From NCBI RefSeq assembly GCF_947493735.1, contig NZ_CANLSL010000013.1, forward strand, positions 1 through 64,000: DNA of 64,000 bases. The letters are read 5' to 3'. Under the pieces are notes generated by a model that was given only the letters and a program-made list of their open reading frames with translations, did not search any database and was not told where the DNA came from. The position numbers and the translations under genes were made by a program. The number at the start of each line of letters is the position of its first letter. Position 1 is the first letter of the stretch. This DNA comes from an uncultured Acinetobacter sp. GTDB lineage: Bacteria; Pseudomonadota; Gammaproteobacteria; Pseudomonadales; Moraxellaceae. Shown here piece by piece: positions 40,076 to 47,976 of this stretch.

Positions 40076-40531
40076 TTATGTGTTCTCGGTTTGCTGAGGT
40101 GGTGTGATTTCGATGTCTTTGCGCTGACACCATTTTTTAAGGCGTTCGATAACAGCGCTGGCTTGCTCTGTACTTAAAAACTGTAGTGCGCTGATGCCTG
40201 TTTGACGTTCGACAAATGAAGCTAAGGCAAGTTCGCTAGGGTTGCGAACTTCGCCTGCGCCATGAAGCAGTAGCCATAGGTGGCGGATCAGTCGGCTTTG
40301 GTCATCTGAGGCGAGGTTTTTGACACCAGGTTTGTTTTTAGATTCAACAGTAAAACCAAGCGTCTTGAAGCGGTCGATGACGGCTTCAAGTTGTTGCAGG
40401 GTCATTTGTTTTGTGCTGGTTTTGCCAGTGGTTGATTCCAGCACGTCACGATATAGCTCGTCTTCCATCCTCAATTGTGATTTGGCGATGTGGATGAGCT
40501 GGATGAGTTTTTTCTTTTTGTCGAATTTCAT
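40076..40531 (-). CDS. GemA-like protein (Mu gp16 type)
   Basis: 151 aa from ATG 40531, whose ATGA overlaps the stop of the 57-aa gene upstream. The open frame extends to 40660, but that part is Cys/Ser-rich and covers the small gene. Family words: KLIQLIHIAKSQLRMEDELYRDVLESTTGKTSTKQMTLQQLEAVIDRFKTLGF and SRLIRHLWLLLHGAGEVRNPSELALASFVERQTG. Mu GemA alters host DNA supercoiling and gene expression; the exact role here is not shown. Confidence 0.85.
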   Translation of the reverse strand: MKFDKKKKLIQLIHIAKSQLRMEDELYRDVLESTTGKTSTKQMTLQQLEAVIDRFKTLGFTVESKNKPGVKNLASDDQSRLIRHLWLLLHGAGEVRNPSELALASFVERQTGISALQFLSTEQASAVIERLKKWCQRKDIEITPPQQTENT

Positions 40532-40701
40532 AGGACACCTGCTGATATGGTTGCTTGGAATAGTCCGCCAATACCTGCAACAGCAATGAGAATGTTGAGA
40601 ATTGCAGTAAAAATATGGAATTGAGCAAAGGCTTTGTATGCTTGGCAAAAGCAAGCACACACGCCAACAGCGAACACGGTAAAAAATGCGAGTATTAGCA
40701 T
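40528..40701 (-). CDS. 57-aa two-helix membrane protein
   Basis: A small gene coupled on both sides: its ATG at 40701 lies inside the stop of the 93-aa gene, and its TGA overlaps the GemA ATG. The product starts MLILAFFTVFAVGVCACFC and ends FTAILNILIAVAGIGGLF-QATISAGVL, two hydrophobic helices with a short polar turn. The family is not recognised. The tight coupling argues that it is translated. Holin-like or exclusion roles are possible but unproven. Confidence 0.65.
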   Translation of the reverse strand: MLILAFFTVFAVGVCACFCQAYKAFAQFHIFTAILNILIAVAGIGGLFQATISAGVL

Positions 40702-40976
40702 AATTGTTGTTTCTCTTTTTGAGCTAAGGTGGCTTCATTTTTAATGTCTTCATACATTGCTTCAATGTATTTCAACATCTTGGCTTTATCGGCATCCAAG
40801 TCACTGCATGCAGACAAATAGCCCGCAACCGTCATACCCGCAATACAGAATGCAAAATCATCAGCTTGATCGGCATTGTAGGCATTCATTCCTCGATGTA
40901 CTGGAGCAATGACACGCTCAAAGATTTGCCCTGCAACGTCTTGCGCTGAGCCTTTGAGTTCAAATGATTTGCTCAT
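40695..40976 (-). CDS. phage early protein of unknown function, 93 aa
   Basis: Not recognised. Soluble, mostly helical by composition, acidic in the middle (YNADQADDFAF, SACSDLDADKAKML) and ending in EKQQLC. It overlaps the gene before it by 4 bp and the 57-aa membrane gene after it by 7 bp, so it belongs to one polycistronic unit between the HU and GemA genes. Confidence 0.7.
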   Translation of the reverse strand: MSKSFELKGSAQDVAGQIFERVIAPVHRGMNAYNADQADDFAFCIAGMTVAGYLSACSDLDADKAKMLKYIEAMYEDIKNEATLAQKEKQQLC

Positions 40977-41260
40977 GTCTTCATCTCCTCTCGCATTTCG
41001 TTAAGTGTTTCAACGGTTGCACTGGTCAGCTCATCAAAACGTGCAGATTGGCGCTTATCCCGAAGTCGAGCGAGCAGCTCTGCACCTGCATTCATGCCTG
41101 CAAGAAACGCATGGATGTAAATGCGATTTTGTAGAGCTGTTGGTCTTTTTAGAAAATATTGCTTCATACATTTTCGACTTAGCTTGACTTGCGCTGTGCG
41201 TATTCTTTCCATATCAGGCTCACGACTTTGTTCATGTAACAGCTCTGCGCTAGATTGCAT
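40973..41260 (-). CDS. phage early protein of unknown function, 95 aa
   Basis: Not recognised. The protein is basic and helical (KLSRKCMKQYFLKRPTALQNRIYIHAFLAG, LLARLRDKRQ) and ends in a short acidic helix. It has a 4-bp overlap with the next gene. The 73 bp upstream to the Acb2-like gene hold nothing visible. Confidence 0.65.
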   Translation of the reverse strand: MQSSAELLHEQSREPDMERIRTAQVKLSRKCMKQYFLKRPTALQNRIYIHAFLAGMNAGAELLARLRDKRQSARFDELTSATVETLNEMREEMKT

Positions 41261-41333
41261 TTTGATTCTCCTCGTTGCTCATCAGTACCAAGTCACGACG
41301 ACTGGCAGACACGGCACGAATGCCGTGTTTCGC

Positions 41334-41633
41334 TTAGAAAGTTGTTGGTTGGGCTACAGCACGAGTTAAAGCCATAAGACCTTGCTGTAATTGAGTTGCA
41401 CCTGTTGCAACCCAGTGTGCGGGTTCAGCCGCTAAGATTCTTTCAGATTCAGAATAATCACCAGTCGAATCACCATGTGCGCCTGCCTTTTCAATTTGTG
41501 AGCGAGCATGATCAAATAGCTTGTCCACTAAAGAACCAAGTTCCACACCTTTGGCTTTGATTTCATTCATCAGATCAATTTCTTCTTGAGAAAGATCACG
41601 ATAGCCTTTGATTTTTTGATGTTGACTTTCCAT
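41334..41633 (-). CDS. acb2: Acb2-like anti-CBASS cyclic-nucleotide sponge
   Basis: 99 aa. The text HQKIKGYRDLSQEEIDLMNEIKAKGVELGSLVDKL at the N-terminus and WVATGATQLQQGLMALTRAVAQP at the C-terminus match the helical-hairpin Acb2/Tad1-type family as I remember it from Mu-like phages. Acb2 forms hexamers that bind cyclic di- and trinucleotides and so silence CBASS immunity. Tyr11 and Lys26, which I recall as binding residues, are present at those same positions. A roughly 20-residue insert (ARSQIEKAGAHGDSTGDYSE) lies between the two helices. It lies just after HU in the early operon, so it would be made early. Confidence 0.75.
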   Translation of the reverse strand: MESQHQKIKGYRDLSQEEIDLMNEIKAKGVELGSLVDKLFDHARSQIEKAGAHGDSTGDYSESERILAAEPAHWVATGATQLQQGLMALTRAVAQPTTF

Positions 41634-41905
41634 TAGTTCACCGCCTCTTTAAGCCCTTTGCCTGCCTTGAACACTGGCGCTTTGCTTGCAGGTAGATGCA
41701 ACGGCTCACCAGTTTTCGGGTTGCGACCTGTGCGTTCTGCACGGTCTTTGACGCTAAATGTGCCAAAGCCGATCAGTGCAACTTCACCGCCGTTTGCAAG
41801 TTCTTCCGTGACTGTGTTGGTCAGTGCATCGATGACCTCACCGATGGTGGTTTTCTTGATGCCAGTTTTGGCGGCAATGGCATTGATAAGTTCTGGTTTG
41901 TTCAT
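41633..41905 (-). CDS. HU/IHF-family DNA-bending protein
   Basis: 90 aa, a full HU fold: MNKPELINAIAAKTGIKKTTIGEVIDALTNTVTEELANG, then the beta arms IGFGTFSVKDRAERTGRNPKTGEPLHLPAS with the intercalating Pro region (NPKTG), and KAPVFKAGKGLKEAVN. Transposable phages use HU to shape the transposition complex; carrying a copy supports that. It shares a base with the Acb2-like gene. Confidence 0.95.
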   Translation of the reverse strand: MNKPELINAIAAKTGIKKTTIGEVIDALTNTVTEELANGGEVALIGFGTFSVKDRAERTGRNPKTGEPLHLPASKAPVFKAGKGLKEAVN

Positions 41906-41920
41906 GGTGTTTTACCTGTG

Positions 41921-42526
41921 TTAAAGATTAGAAAAGTCGAGCGAGATCGGTTGATATTTGCCGTTGTCGTCTCGCTCATAGATACGAACATAGGCTTTGC
42001 TATCGACAACAATAATGCTGTCAGATATAGCGTCCATAGCGTTTTGCCAGTCTTGGTCTTTGATATCTAAGCGACGCAAGCCCAACACTTTACTGGTTGA
42101 AATTTTCCCCTCCTTATCGACATTAAATGCATCGTTAATCAACACACGAATATTGTCATTCGAGCCTTCCGTCCAGTTATGAATGCACTGGTCGATCAAG
42201 GCTTTGGCGGCTTGCAGACGTTCATCAAATTTGATGCTGTCTTGGATTTGACGTAGGACTTTGTATTTCCCGTCAAACGAAAACAGGGTGACATTGCCTT
42301 TCTTGCCACCAATTTGGACTTGGTATTGCTCGGCTGAAAGTTGGATAAAAGCGATAATGTCTTCAAACATTTGCTTTTTCAGTTGACGTAGCGCCTGTTG
42401 TTCTTCACGTGCTTTTTCAACAATCGATAGCACAAGGTCATTGCGCTCTTTATCGATCGGTTTAATTTTGTCGATCGGGACAAGATAGCCTTGGGCATTT
42501 GTCCAGTGGGTGATCGGTGCAGTCAT
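41921..42526 (-). CDS. DUF3164-type phage protein
   Basis: 201 aa. The pattern WTNAQGYLVPIDKIKPIDKERNDLVLSIVEKA..., FSFDGKYKVLRQIQDSIKFDERLQAAKALIDQCI and LRRLDIKDQDWQNAMDAISDSI fits the DUF3164 family found in the early region of Mu-like phages. Its function is unknown. It may associate with DNA or with the transpososome given its fixed place between the transposase and HU genes (inference). Confidence 0.8.
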   Translation of the reverse strand: MTAPITHWTNAQGYLVPIDKIKPIDKERNDLVLSIVEKAREEQQALRQLKKQMFEDIIAFIQLSAEQYQVQIGGKKGNVTLFSFDGKYKVLRQIQDSIKFDERLQAAKALIDQCIHNWTEGSNDNIRVLINDAFNVDKEGKISTSKVLGLRRLDIKDQDWQNAMDAISDSIIVVDSKAYVRIYERDDNGKYQPISLDFSNL

Positions 42527-42547
42527 GATGTTTTTCCTTGTGTTAAT

Positions 42548-42593
42548 TCCCTCTCCTGAGAAGCACTGCTTCGCAAGTGAGGGTTAGGGTGAG
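42548..42593. repeat. palindromic mini-element overlapping a stop codon
   Basis: CCCTCTCCTGAGAAGCACTG is followed by CTTCGCAAGTGAGGGTTAGGGTGAGG. It contains the stems CCCTC/GAGGG and GAAGCA/TGCTTC. The stop codon and last residues (TTSP) of the 42584 gene come from it. It differs from the CCCCTCTTT element but is similar in style. Confidence 0.6.
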
Positions 42594-43273
42594 GTTGTTG
42601 TTTCTAACGCTTTTAAGCGTCGATAGGTGTCGTCAGTTGATTCGCCATCTCGTCGGTTTTGGGCAAGGTAAGCGAATAAATGGTTTGGTGGTACGTTGTT
42701 CAATGATTTGACCTCTTGCTTTTGCGTACCTGCGTGAGCGACAAAGTCCGCCATCGACATAGCTGGTTTTTCATGCTTTTGACGCTCGTGCTGTTTGCGT
42801 TCCTCGGCACGTTCGAGGGGTGATTTTTCGTTGACTAAAGCTAAATCTCCCCCAACCCCTCTTTGAGAAAGAGGGGAATTTATACCTGGTGCGTTTTCAG
42901 GTTTGTAGGAGCTGATCACTTTGTATAAGTAGTTGTGGGAATTGATCGGCGTGGTGAGGTCGCCACGGTCACGGCGTTCGATCATGATCCCGATCGCCCA
43001 CACCCATGCTGACTCAGGTGCAGGATAGGTTTTGCGGTCAAATTTGATTTGCCGAGCCTCGATGTCAGGTGTGATTTCACTCAAAATCTTGACGACTTTT
43101 TCAAACTTGAGTGTGCGGTGCGCTGAGCGCCACAGACCAAGATAGTTGATCAATGATTTTCCCAGTTTGCTGTTGAGTTCAATCGCAGTTGCAAAGGCTT
43201 TTGATGCCTCGCTAAATGCCAGCAAAGCGTCAAGGCTGTATGTGCTACCGCAGGTTGGGCAATTCACGTTCAT
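42584..43273 (-). CDS. phage early protein with N-terminal zinc-knuckle, 229 aa
   Basis: The protein starts MNVNCPTCGSTYSLDALLAF; CPTCG is one half of a zinc ribbon but no second CxxC is seen. A helical domain follows (ALLAFSEASKAFATAIELNSKLGKSLINYLGLWRSAHRTLKFEKVVKIL). It then has an in-frame palindromic insert (NSPLSQRGVGGDL, element 42843-42881) and a charged linker (ERAEERKQHERQKHEK). I know similar proteins only as hypothetical ones from Mu-like phages. It is preceded by AGGAG. Confidence 0.7.
   Translation of the reverse strand: MNVNCPTCGSTYSLDALLAFSEASKAFATAIELNSKLGKSLINYLGLWRSAHRTLKFEKVVKILSEITPDIEARQIKFDRKTYPAPESAWVWAIGIMIERRDRGDLTTPINSHNYLYKVISSYKPENAPGINSPLSQRGVGGDLALVNEKSPLERAEERKQHERQKHEKPAMSMADFVAHAGTQKQEVKSLNNVPPNHLFAYLAQNRRDGESTDDTYRRLKALETTTSP
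42843..42881. repeat. palindromic mini-element, in frame in a phage gene
   Basis: AAATCTCCCCCAACCCCTCT is followed by TTGAGAAAGAGGGGAATTT; the hairpin is CCCCTCTTT / AAAGAGGGG (42856-42876). It is the same unit as in hrpA and keeps the reading frame of the 229-aa protein. Confidence 0.85.
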
Positions 43274-43284
43274 TGCTTTTGCTC

Positions 43285-43389
43285 CTAGCGGGTAAGCACA
43301 GCAAAGACTGCAATTACAGTGATTGCGCCAAAGGTGAAGCCCATGCCGATAAACATAGAGATGGCGAAGTATTCAAATAGCGTATTCAT
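43285..43389 (-). CDS. 34-aa single-helix membrane protein
   Basis: ATG 43389 has AGGAG just upstream and overlaps the stop of the preceding gene by 4 bp (ATGA). The product is MNTLFEYFAISMFIGMGFTF-GAITVIAVFAVLTR, one hydrophobic helix. Its stop is followed by AGGAG for the 229-aa gene. The clean signals on both sides support a real small gene of unknown role. Confidence 0.6.
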   Translation of the reverse strand: MNTLFEYFAISMFIGMGFTFGAITVIAVFAVLTR

Positions 43390-43766
43390 ACTTGCTCCTG
43401 TGATGCATTAAGTGCGGCAGCCCAAATTCCTTCAAATAAAAATCCAGCTCCAGCTTCCATTGCAGCTCTTTCCATTTCTTTAGTTGGATTTTTCGGAACA
43501 AGGACATAGTCGCCATCGATGAGCTTGTCTAAATCTTTTGCAAAATCTCGACGCTTACGTTTAGTAACTTCTCGGACGGCAATTTCTAGTGTTGCAATAT
43601 CAATTTCACCGCTGGTTGAAAAGTTGATTACATCGTCCGTGCAGTCGCTAATCTTGACCGTCCAACAGTTAGGTGGGCAGTTTGCCAACAGCTCTTTAGC
43701 TGTTTTTAATCCGCCACATTTTTCAATGAGGTCTGTACAAAACTTCATGTCAATTTGCTGATTCAT
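43386..43766 (-). CDS. phage early protein of unknown function, 126 aa
   Basis: The ORF is open to 43814, but ATG 43766 has GAGG in front and follows directly after the stop of the zinc-finger gene, so I use it. Two parts: an N-terminal region with GGLKTAKELLANCPPNCWTVKISDC, and a C-terminal region with DYVLVPKNPTKEMERAAMEAGAG, a phrase common in phage proteins of unknown role. No catalytic motif is seen. Confidence 0.65.
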   Translation of the reverse strand: MNQQIDMKFCTDLIEKCGGLKTAKELLANCPPNCWTVKISDCTDDVINFSTSGEIDIATLEIAVREVTKRKRRDFAKDLDKLIDGDYVLVPKNPTKEMERAAMEAGAGFLFEGIWAAALNASQEQV

Positions 43767-43771
43767 GCTTA

Positions 43772-43978
43772 TTACCTCAAATGTTTTTGCTTGGTTTCTA
43801 ATGCTGTCTGACACTCAATGCAGAGCTTGACTGCACCCAGTTTTCGGCGTTGTTCGGGGATTTGATTGCCACACTCGCACTCAAAGTTGCTCGGCGTGTC
43901 GAAGCGCTGAGCGTTCTGCAAGGTGTGACTCAAGTTCTGCTCAATGGTTTCTTGAGCAATGTCTACTGCATCAGGCAT
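43772..43978 (-). CDS. TraR/DksA-type zinc-finger protein
   Basis: 68 aa from ATG 43978, with AGGAG six bases upstream; an upstream extension to 44044 would cover a small membrane gene. The C-terminal FECECGNQIPEQRRKLGAVKLCIECQ is the four-Cys TraR/DksA finger. The N-terminal part is a short helix with Asp near the start (MPDAVDIAQETIEQNL). TraR-like phage proteins bind RNA polymerase in the secondary channel and shift host transcription without ppGpp. That role is inferred from the family. Confidence 0.85.
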   Translation of the reverse strand: MPDAVDIAQETIEQNLSHTLQNAQRFDTPSNFECECGNQIPEQRRKLGAVKLCIECQTALETKQKHLR

Positions 43979-44087
43979 GGCAAGCTCCTGTGAATAGTGA
44001 AGCGACACCATAAATAGTTGCGCAGATGGTCGGTAAACCCACAAGAATCATCAGCACACCAAGTAAAAAGTAGTCTTCTTGATCCAT
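43971..44087 (-). CDS. 38-aa single-helix membrane protein
   Basis: MDQEDYFLLGVLMILVGLPT-ICATIYGVASLFTGACHA, starting at ATG 44087 just after the AAA+ gene and overlapping the TraR-like start by 8 bp. It has one hydrophobic helix. It carries the AGGAG used by the TraR-like gene inside its own end. Unknown role; the third tiny membrane protein of this operon. Confidence 0.55.
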   Translation of the reverse strand: MDQEDYFLLGVLMILVGLPTICATIYGVASLFTGACHA

Positions 44088-44090
44088 GTC

Positions 44091-45299
44091 TTAAACTCCC
44101 ATGATCACGCCACGGTCAATGATCGGTGCACCTACGACACCGCAAGCATTCATTGCACCTGTGATCAAGTTGCCTACCGCCAGTGGATAGAGCATGGAGC
44201 GGACGGTTTTGCCACTGCCATTGGCTTGGGTAAGGCGTTCTGCAATGGCATAGACACCGTCTTCGGTGATGAAGTCAGAGAGCTTCTTGCCAGTCGGTTT
44301 GATTCGATGTTGTAGGTACTGCTCAAGCCCTGTTTGGGTAAGTGGCTCAAGGGTGATATTTTCACAGCGTTGTACCACTTCACGGACGTTCGGGTTGCGC
44401 TCAGAGAGCTTGTTGGCAAGTTCGTTTTGTCCAATCAAGATGATGGAGACCAAATTTTTGAAGCCACTTTTTAGCTCAAAAAAGCGCTTAAGATGCTTCA
44501 ATGTTGGGATCGGCAGACTGTGTGCTTCTTCAATCAAGATGACGTGGCTATTGCCTGCCAGCGCCGACTCTTTGAGTAAGTTATGCACTTGACGAAAGCG
44601 TGCTTCTGCAGAACGTAGCGGACGGTCTTGACCTTTGGAAATGGTGTCAATGATCGCTTCGGCAATGTGACCCGACTTGAGTGTTTTGCCTTTGATGTCA
44701 TTGTCTTCTGTGCCGATGATGTATGGCTCAATCATGATGATGGGCAAGCGTTCACGTTGAATGCGGTCTTCAAGATCAAGGCGTAGTGTGCTTTTGCCAC
44801 TACCTGACTCACCTGATACAGCAATGAAGCCACCTGTTTTTGCAGTCTGATACAGTGCTTGGCGGACATAGTTGATGTCATCATTGACATAGAGCTGATC
44901 ATGCGACTGGACTTCTGATGTGAATGGGTTGTTGAGAATGCCAAAAGTCTTTTTGGCTTGTGGGCTGAGTGATTGTTTTGCCAGTAACATGACTTCTTCC
45001 TCTGTGTGAATCCCCCCTAACCCCCCTTTAACAAGAGGGGGATTTTCGGCGGTAGTTGTTGCTGTTGATGTGGTGTGAAGTAAGGCAAAAGCCGATGCAA
45101 TCTCGCTTGGGCTAATACCTTTTTCGATTAATAGATCGGTGATGCATTGCTGTGCATCAGGTCTGCGTTTTGGGAACAGTCCTTTGTTGACCAGTAGGTT
45201 GAATGTGGGACTTGCCATACCGATTGCTTTGGCGACTTCGGCTTGACTGTGTCCCGAGTCTTCAATGAGTGTTTTTAAAGTTTTGACTTGTGGTGACAT
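44091..45299 (-). CDS. AAA+ transposition ATPase (TnpB/MuB-like)
   Basis: 402 aa. An N-terminal HTH (SGHSQAEVAKAIGMASPTFNLLVNKG) is followed by an in-frame palindromic insert at residues 86-98 (NPPLVKGGLGGIH) and an AAA+ domain: Walker A GESGSGKST, Walker B HVILIEEAHSLP, and an ENITLEPL stretch. In MuB and TnsC relatives the ATPase picks target DNA and activates the transposase. It is 2 bp downstream of the transposase gene. The architecture, HTH plus ExeA-type ATPase, recalls the partner of the BcepMu transposase. Confidence 0.88.
   Translation of the reverse strand: MSPQVKTLKTLIEDSGHSQAEVAKAIGMASPTFNLLVNKGLFPKRRPDAQQCITDLLIEKGISPSEIASAFALLHTTSTATTTAENPPLVKGGLGGIHTEEEVMLLAKQSLSPQAKKTFGILNNPFTSEVQSHDQLYVNDDINYVRQALYQTAKTGGFIAVSGESGSGKSTLRLDLEDRIQRERLPIIMIEPYIIGTEDNDIKGKTLKSGHIAEAIIDTISKGQDRPLRSAEARFRQVHNLLKESALAGNSHVILIEEAHSLPIPTLKHLKRFFELKSGFKNLVSIILIGQNELANKLSERNPNVREVVQRCENITLEPLTQTGLEQYLQHRIKPTGKKLSDFITEDGVYAIAERLTQANGSGKTVRSMLYPLAVGNLITGAMNACGVVGAPIIDRGVIMGV
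45009..45046. repeat. palindromic mini-element, in frame in the AAA+ gene
   Basis: GAATCCCCCCTAACCCCCCT is followed by TTAACAAGAGGGGGATTT. It is an imperfect copy of the unit in hrpA and at 42843. It encodes ENPPLVKGGLGGIH between the HTH and the ATPase domain. Confidence 0.8.
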
Positions 45300-45301
45300 G
45301 G

Positions 45302-47053
45302 TTATCCTCCGACGACTTTGAGCGCAGGACGCTGAGGTTGATCTTGGGTACTTTGGGTTTTGACTGCTTCGGCAATCACTCGGATGTCATCACTTGGGAC
45401 AAGTCCGTCGGGATAGCGTTGTTTTAACTCTTGGTACAGCTCGGTGTTGTAAAGCGCACCAAGCAAGCCTCGTAGCTCACTTGCCGCTTCAAATATAGAT
45501 ACAGGCGCAGTCTGACGACGTTGGGTCGGTGTGCTGAGTTGTTCGCCTGCACGGTTGATGTAAGTTGGTACTTCGGTTTGCTCAACATCCGCCATCGCAT
45601 TCAGTCCTTTGTAAGCGACTGCTTTTTTGGCGATGGCTTGATCGGCTTGGGCAAGTGTGTCGGCGTTGTAGGCTTTTTTCAGAATGTCTTTGCGTTTTGC
45701 ATCAATACCGCTTTGAGGCATGGCGTTTGGTGTTTCACCAATTACGGTGGCGGTTTCGCTAAAGCCGACCCAATCGGTCTGTAATGGCTCACAAGTGATG
45801 GCAATCTCTTCACCATGTTGGTTGGTGGTGATGACATCGATGCATGGCGCTCGGTATGGGTTGACCACAACTTTGAGTTTGGCTTTTGGATATACACCGT
45901 CGATATGGCGGACATCGTAGTCATTCGAGCCGTAGCCTTTGATGGCATAGCTCACAGTGAGATTACCTGAAACTACACGCTCAACTGGTGAGGTGCTGAG
46001 TAGCTCTTGGCACAGTGCTAACGGCGGTGCAAGGCGAAGCTGTTGTGGGCTGATGGTTTGCCATACTGCATTGCGTGTGCGTTTGGTGCGACTATGAATC
46101 TTGGATTCATTCCACATCATGCGCCATTTCTCAGCGGTTGCATTGAGCTGATCAAGGTTGTCTACTTGGATAAAGCGCAAGCGTCCTTCAAATTGGGTTT
46201 CAACAAGGTTTTGGGCGTTTTCCACCTGACCTTTGGCTTGTGAGTTACCTGTGCCATGTGCAATAAATGTCACACTCAATCGTTCGAGTAGGTTGCGAAA
46301 TAAGCCTGATGTGTTGGCACAGCCTTTGTCTGTGTAAAGAATAAATGGCACGCCATGCAGTGGCTCTTGTGCTGATCTTTTCTGTACGCAGTCGAGGAAA
46401 ATCTCGGTAAGATTTTCAGTGCTTTCACTGCCATACACGTATTTGACATAGATCGACCCTGAGAAATGGTCGGTGATGACATAGCGGATCACTCGGTCAT
46501 TTTCGATCTTCTTCAAGTTTGCGGGTTTGTTCTTGTAGAATTTCTTCTCGTCCATGACTTGCATGCCACCACGAGGCAGATAAAACAATACGCAGACCGA
46601 GGCATCGACTTGCCATACATGGTTTGGATGTAGGGACTTTTGTTGATGGTGCGCTGATGGTGTTGCGAGTTGCTTTGGATGACACAAGTTTTGTTTCATC
46701 ACACGAGCAACCGTAGCGGCGGATACTTTTGGTGCTTTGCCGTCGGCAATCAAAATATCCAATGCGGTGGTGACAGGTAAAGTCTTCTTGCCATTGGCAC
46801 GAGTGGCAACATGCACCATACCGCCGATCTGTTCGGCGACTTCGGTAGAAATGATGGATTTGCCTTTATCGCTACGTTGTTTGCGTTCAGATTTAAAACC
46901 GACTTTTTCTAGCTCACGATAGAGCTGTGGCTTGCTGATATTGAGATGCTCGCAAGCGGTCTTGATGATCTGATCTTTTGTGCCGTGCTTAGCTGTGCTG
47001 AGCTTGCTCGTCACGTCACGCAAATAGTCTTGTACAGCTAAGTTGGTCGTCAT
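45302..47053 (-). CDS. DDE transposase of a Mu-like phage
   Basis: 583 aa. N-terminal DNA-binding helices (SKPQLYRELEKVGFKSERKQR, ALDILIADGKAPKVSAATVARVMKQ) precede an rve-type core. Asp150 is in HVWQVDASV, Asp242 in FILYTDKGCAN and Glu278 in SQAKGQVENAQ, with 35 residues between the last two: a clean DD35E triad. The C-terminal beta-barrel (GYGSNDYDVRHIDGVYPKAKLKVVVNPYRAP) is of Mu type. It cuts and joins phage ends during replicative transposition. The sequence style is nearer Tn552/BcepMu TnpA than MuA (from memory). Confidence 0.92.
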   Translation of the reverse strand: MTTNLAVQDYLRDVTSKLSTAKHGTKDQIIKTACEHLNISKPQLYRELEKVGFKSERKQRSDKGKSIISTEVAEQIGGMVHVATRANGKKTLPVTTALDILIADGKAPKVSAATVARVMKQNLCHPKQLATPSAHHQQKSLHPNHVWQVDASVCVLFYLPRGGMQVMDEKKFYKNKPANLKKIENDRVIRYVITDHFSGSIYVKYVYGSESTENLTEIFLDCVQKRSAQEPLHGVPFILYTDKGCANTSGLFRNLLERLSVTFIAHGTGNSQAKGQVENAQNLVETQFEGRLRFIQVDNLDQLNATAEKWRMMWNESKIHSRTKRTRNAVWQTISPQQLRLAPPLALCQELLSTSPVERVVSGNLTVSYAIKGYGSNDYDVRHIDGVYPKAKLKVVVNPYRAPCIDVITTNQHGEEIAITCEPLQTDWVGFSETATVIGETPNAMPQSGIDAKRKDILKKAYNADTLAQADQAIAKKAVAYKGLNAMADVEQTEVPTYINRAGEQLSTPTQRRQTAPVSIFEAASELRGLLGALYNTELYQELKQRYPDGLVPSDDIRVIAEAVKTQSTQDQPQRPALKVVGG

Positions 47054-47056
47054 GGG

Positions 47057-47974
47057 TTATGCCTCTTCGCTAATCTCAGTCGTCGCTTGTGTCATCCAAG
47101 ATGGGTTAACCATCTCGTTGAAGTCGATCTGTATGCCGAGGTCAACTGTGGTCTGTGCGATCTGTTGAAAGAGTGCGACGACGTTGGCTTCAAGCTGTTC
47201 TTGTATGTTGTATAAGCCGTGCTCCTCGATTGCGTCTTGAATGCTGTTGACGCTGTTGGTGAAGCGAACTACATCGTTGTGCATAGTCAGGCATGCGATA
47301 TTGACGCTCTCTAGTGCGGATGCACAAAGTTGCTGTTGCTCGGTTTCTTCACGTTTGGCGATGGCTGTTGGGCTGTTGGCTTTGGTGAGTTCGGTATCGA
47401 GCTTGTTGATCTTCTCGTCTTTGGACTGGAGGAGTTTGTCTTTGGCTTTGTCGTTATCTTCAAGCTCTTGAATGCGTGCATCTCGTTCAGCTTTTTCTTT
47501 GGCGTGTTTGGCTGACATGTCGTCTAATATTTCTAATAGGCTTTCACGGTCAGCATTTTTAACCTCCTCACCATTAATCAATACGGTTTGATCTTCCTGC
47601 GGAAGTTTGCGAAGTTGTCGTAAATCACGAGAAGTTAAACCAATTTTTTTGGATTGCTCTAAAAATTCCTCACCAAAAATATTTAGATTCTGAATGTCTT
47701 CATCAATAGCGCTTCTTGACTTACCTTGACTTTGGCAAAACTCCTCCCAAGTGCCGACATGTCGGCGATTTCCATTTACGTCAATTAGCATTAACCCTTT
47801 GTATTTTTTAGTTTCTTTAAGGTGAGCCCATAGTTTAATTCTGCCGATTGCCGACACTTTTTCTACGAATTCGGCAAACTGTGCCTGTCCAAGCATGTGG
47901 GCAACTTCGTACTGCTCAGCAGACATACTTTCTTGAAGTTGTGCTATTTGATTTTGATCAAGTTGATTTGTCAT
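47057..47974 (-). CDS. phage early protein with long coiled coil, 305 aa
   Basis: The first part (FVEKVSAIGRIKLWAHLKETKKYKGLM and GTWEEFCQSQGKSRSAIDEDIQNLNIFGEEFLEQ) looks like a DNA-binding domain similar to DUF3102-like plasmid and phage proteins. The middle (AKHAKEKAERDARIQELEDNDKAKDKLLQSKDEKINKLDTELTKA) is a strong coiled coil. It sits between the transposase and the short early genes with 3-bp gaps. A role in early gene control or replication is likely but unproven. Confidence 0.7.
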   Translation of the reverse strand: MTNQLDQNQIAQLQESMSAEQYEVAHMLGQAQFAEFVEKVSAIGRIKLWAHLKETKKYKGLMLIDVNGNRRHVGTWEEFCQSQGKSRSAIDEDIQNLNIFGEEFLEQSKKIGLTSRDLRQLRKLPQEDQTVLINGEEVKNADRESLLEILDDMSAKHAKEKAERDARIQELEDNDKAKDKLLQSKDEKINKLDTELTKANSPTAIAKREETEQQQLCASALESVNIACLTMHNDVVRFTNSVNSIQDAIEEHGLYNIQEQLEANVVALFQQIAQTTVDLGIQIDFNEMVNPSWMTQATTEISEEA

Positions 47975-47976
47975 TG

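Noticed and set aside
40532..40660. Longer GemA start
   Set aside because: The extension is a Cys/Ser-rich shadow of the 57-aa membrane gene. ATG 40531 overlaps that stop as expected.
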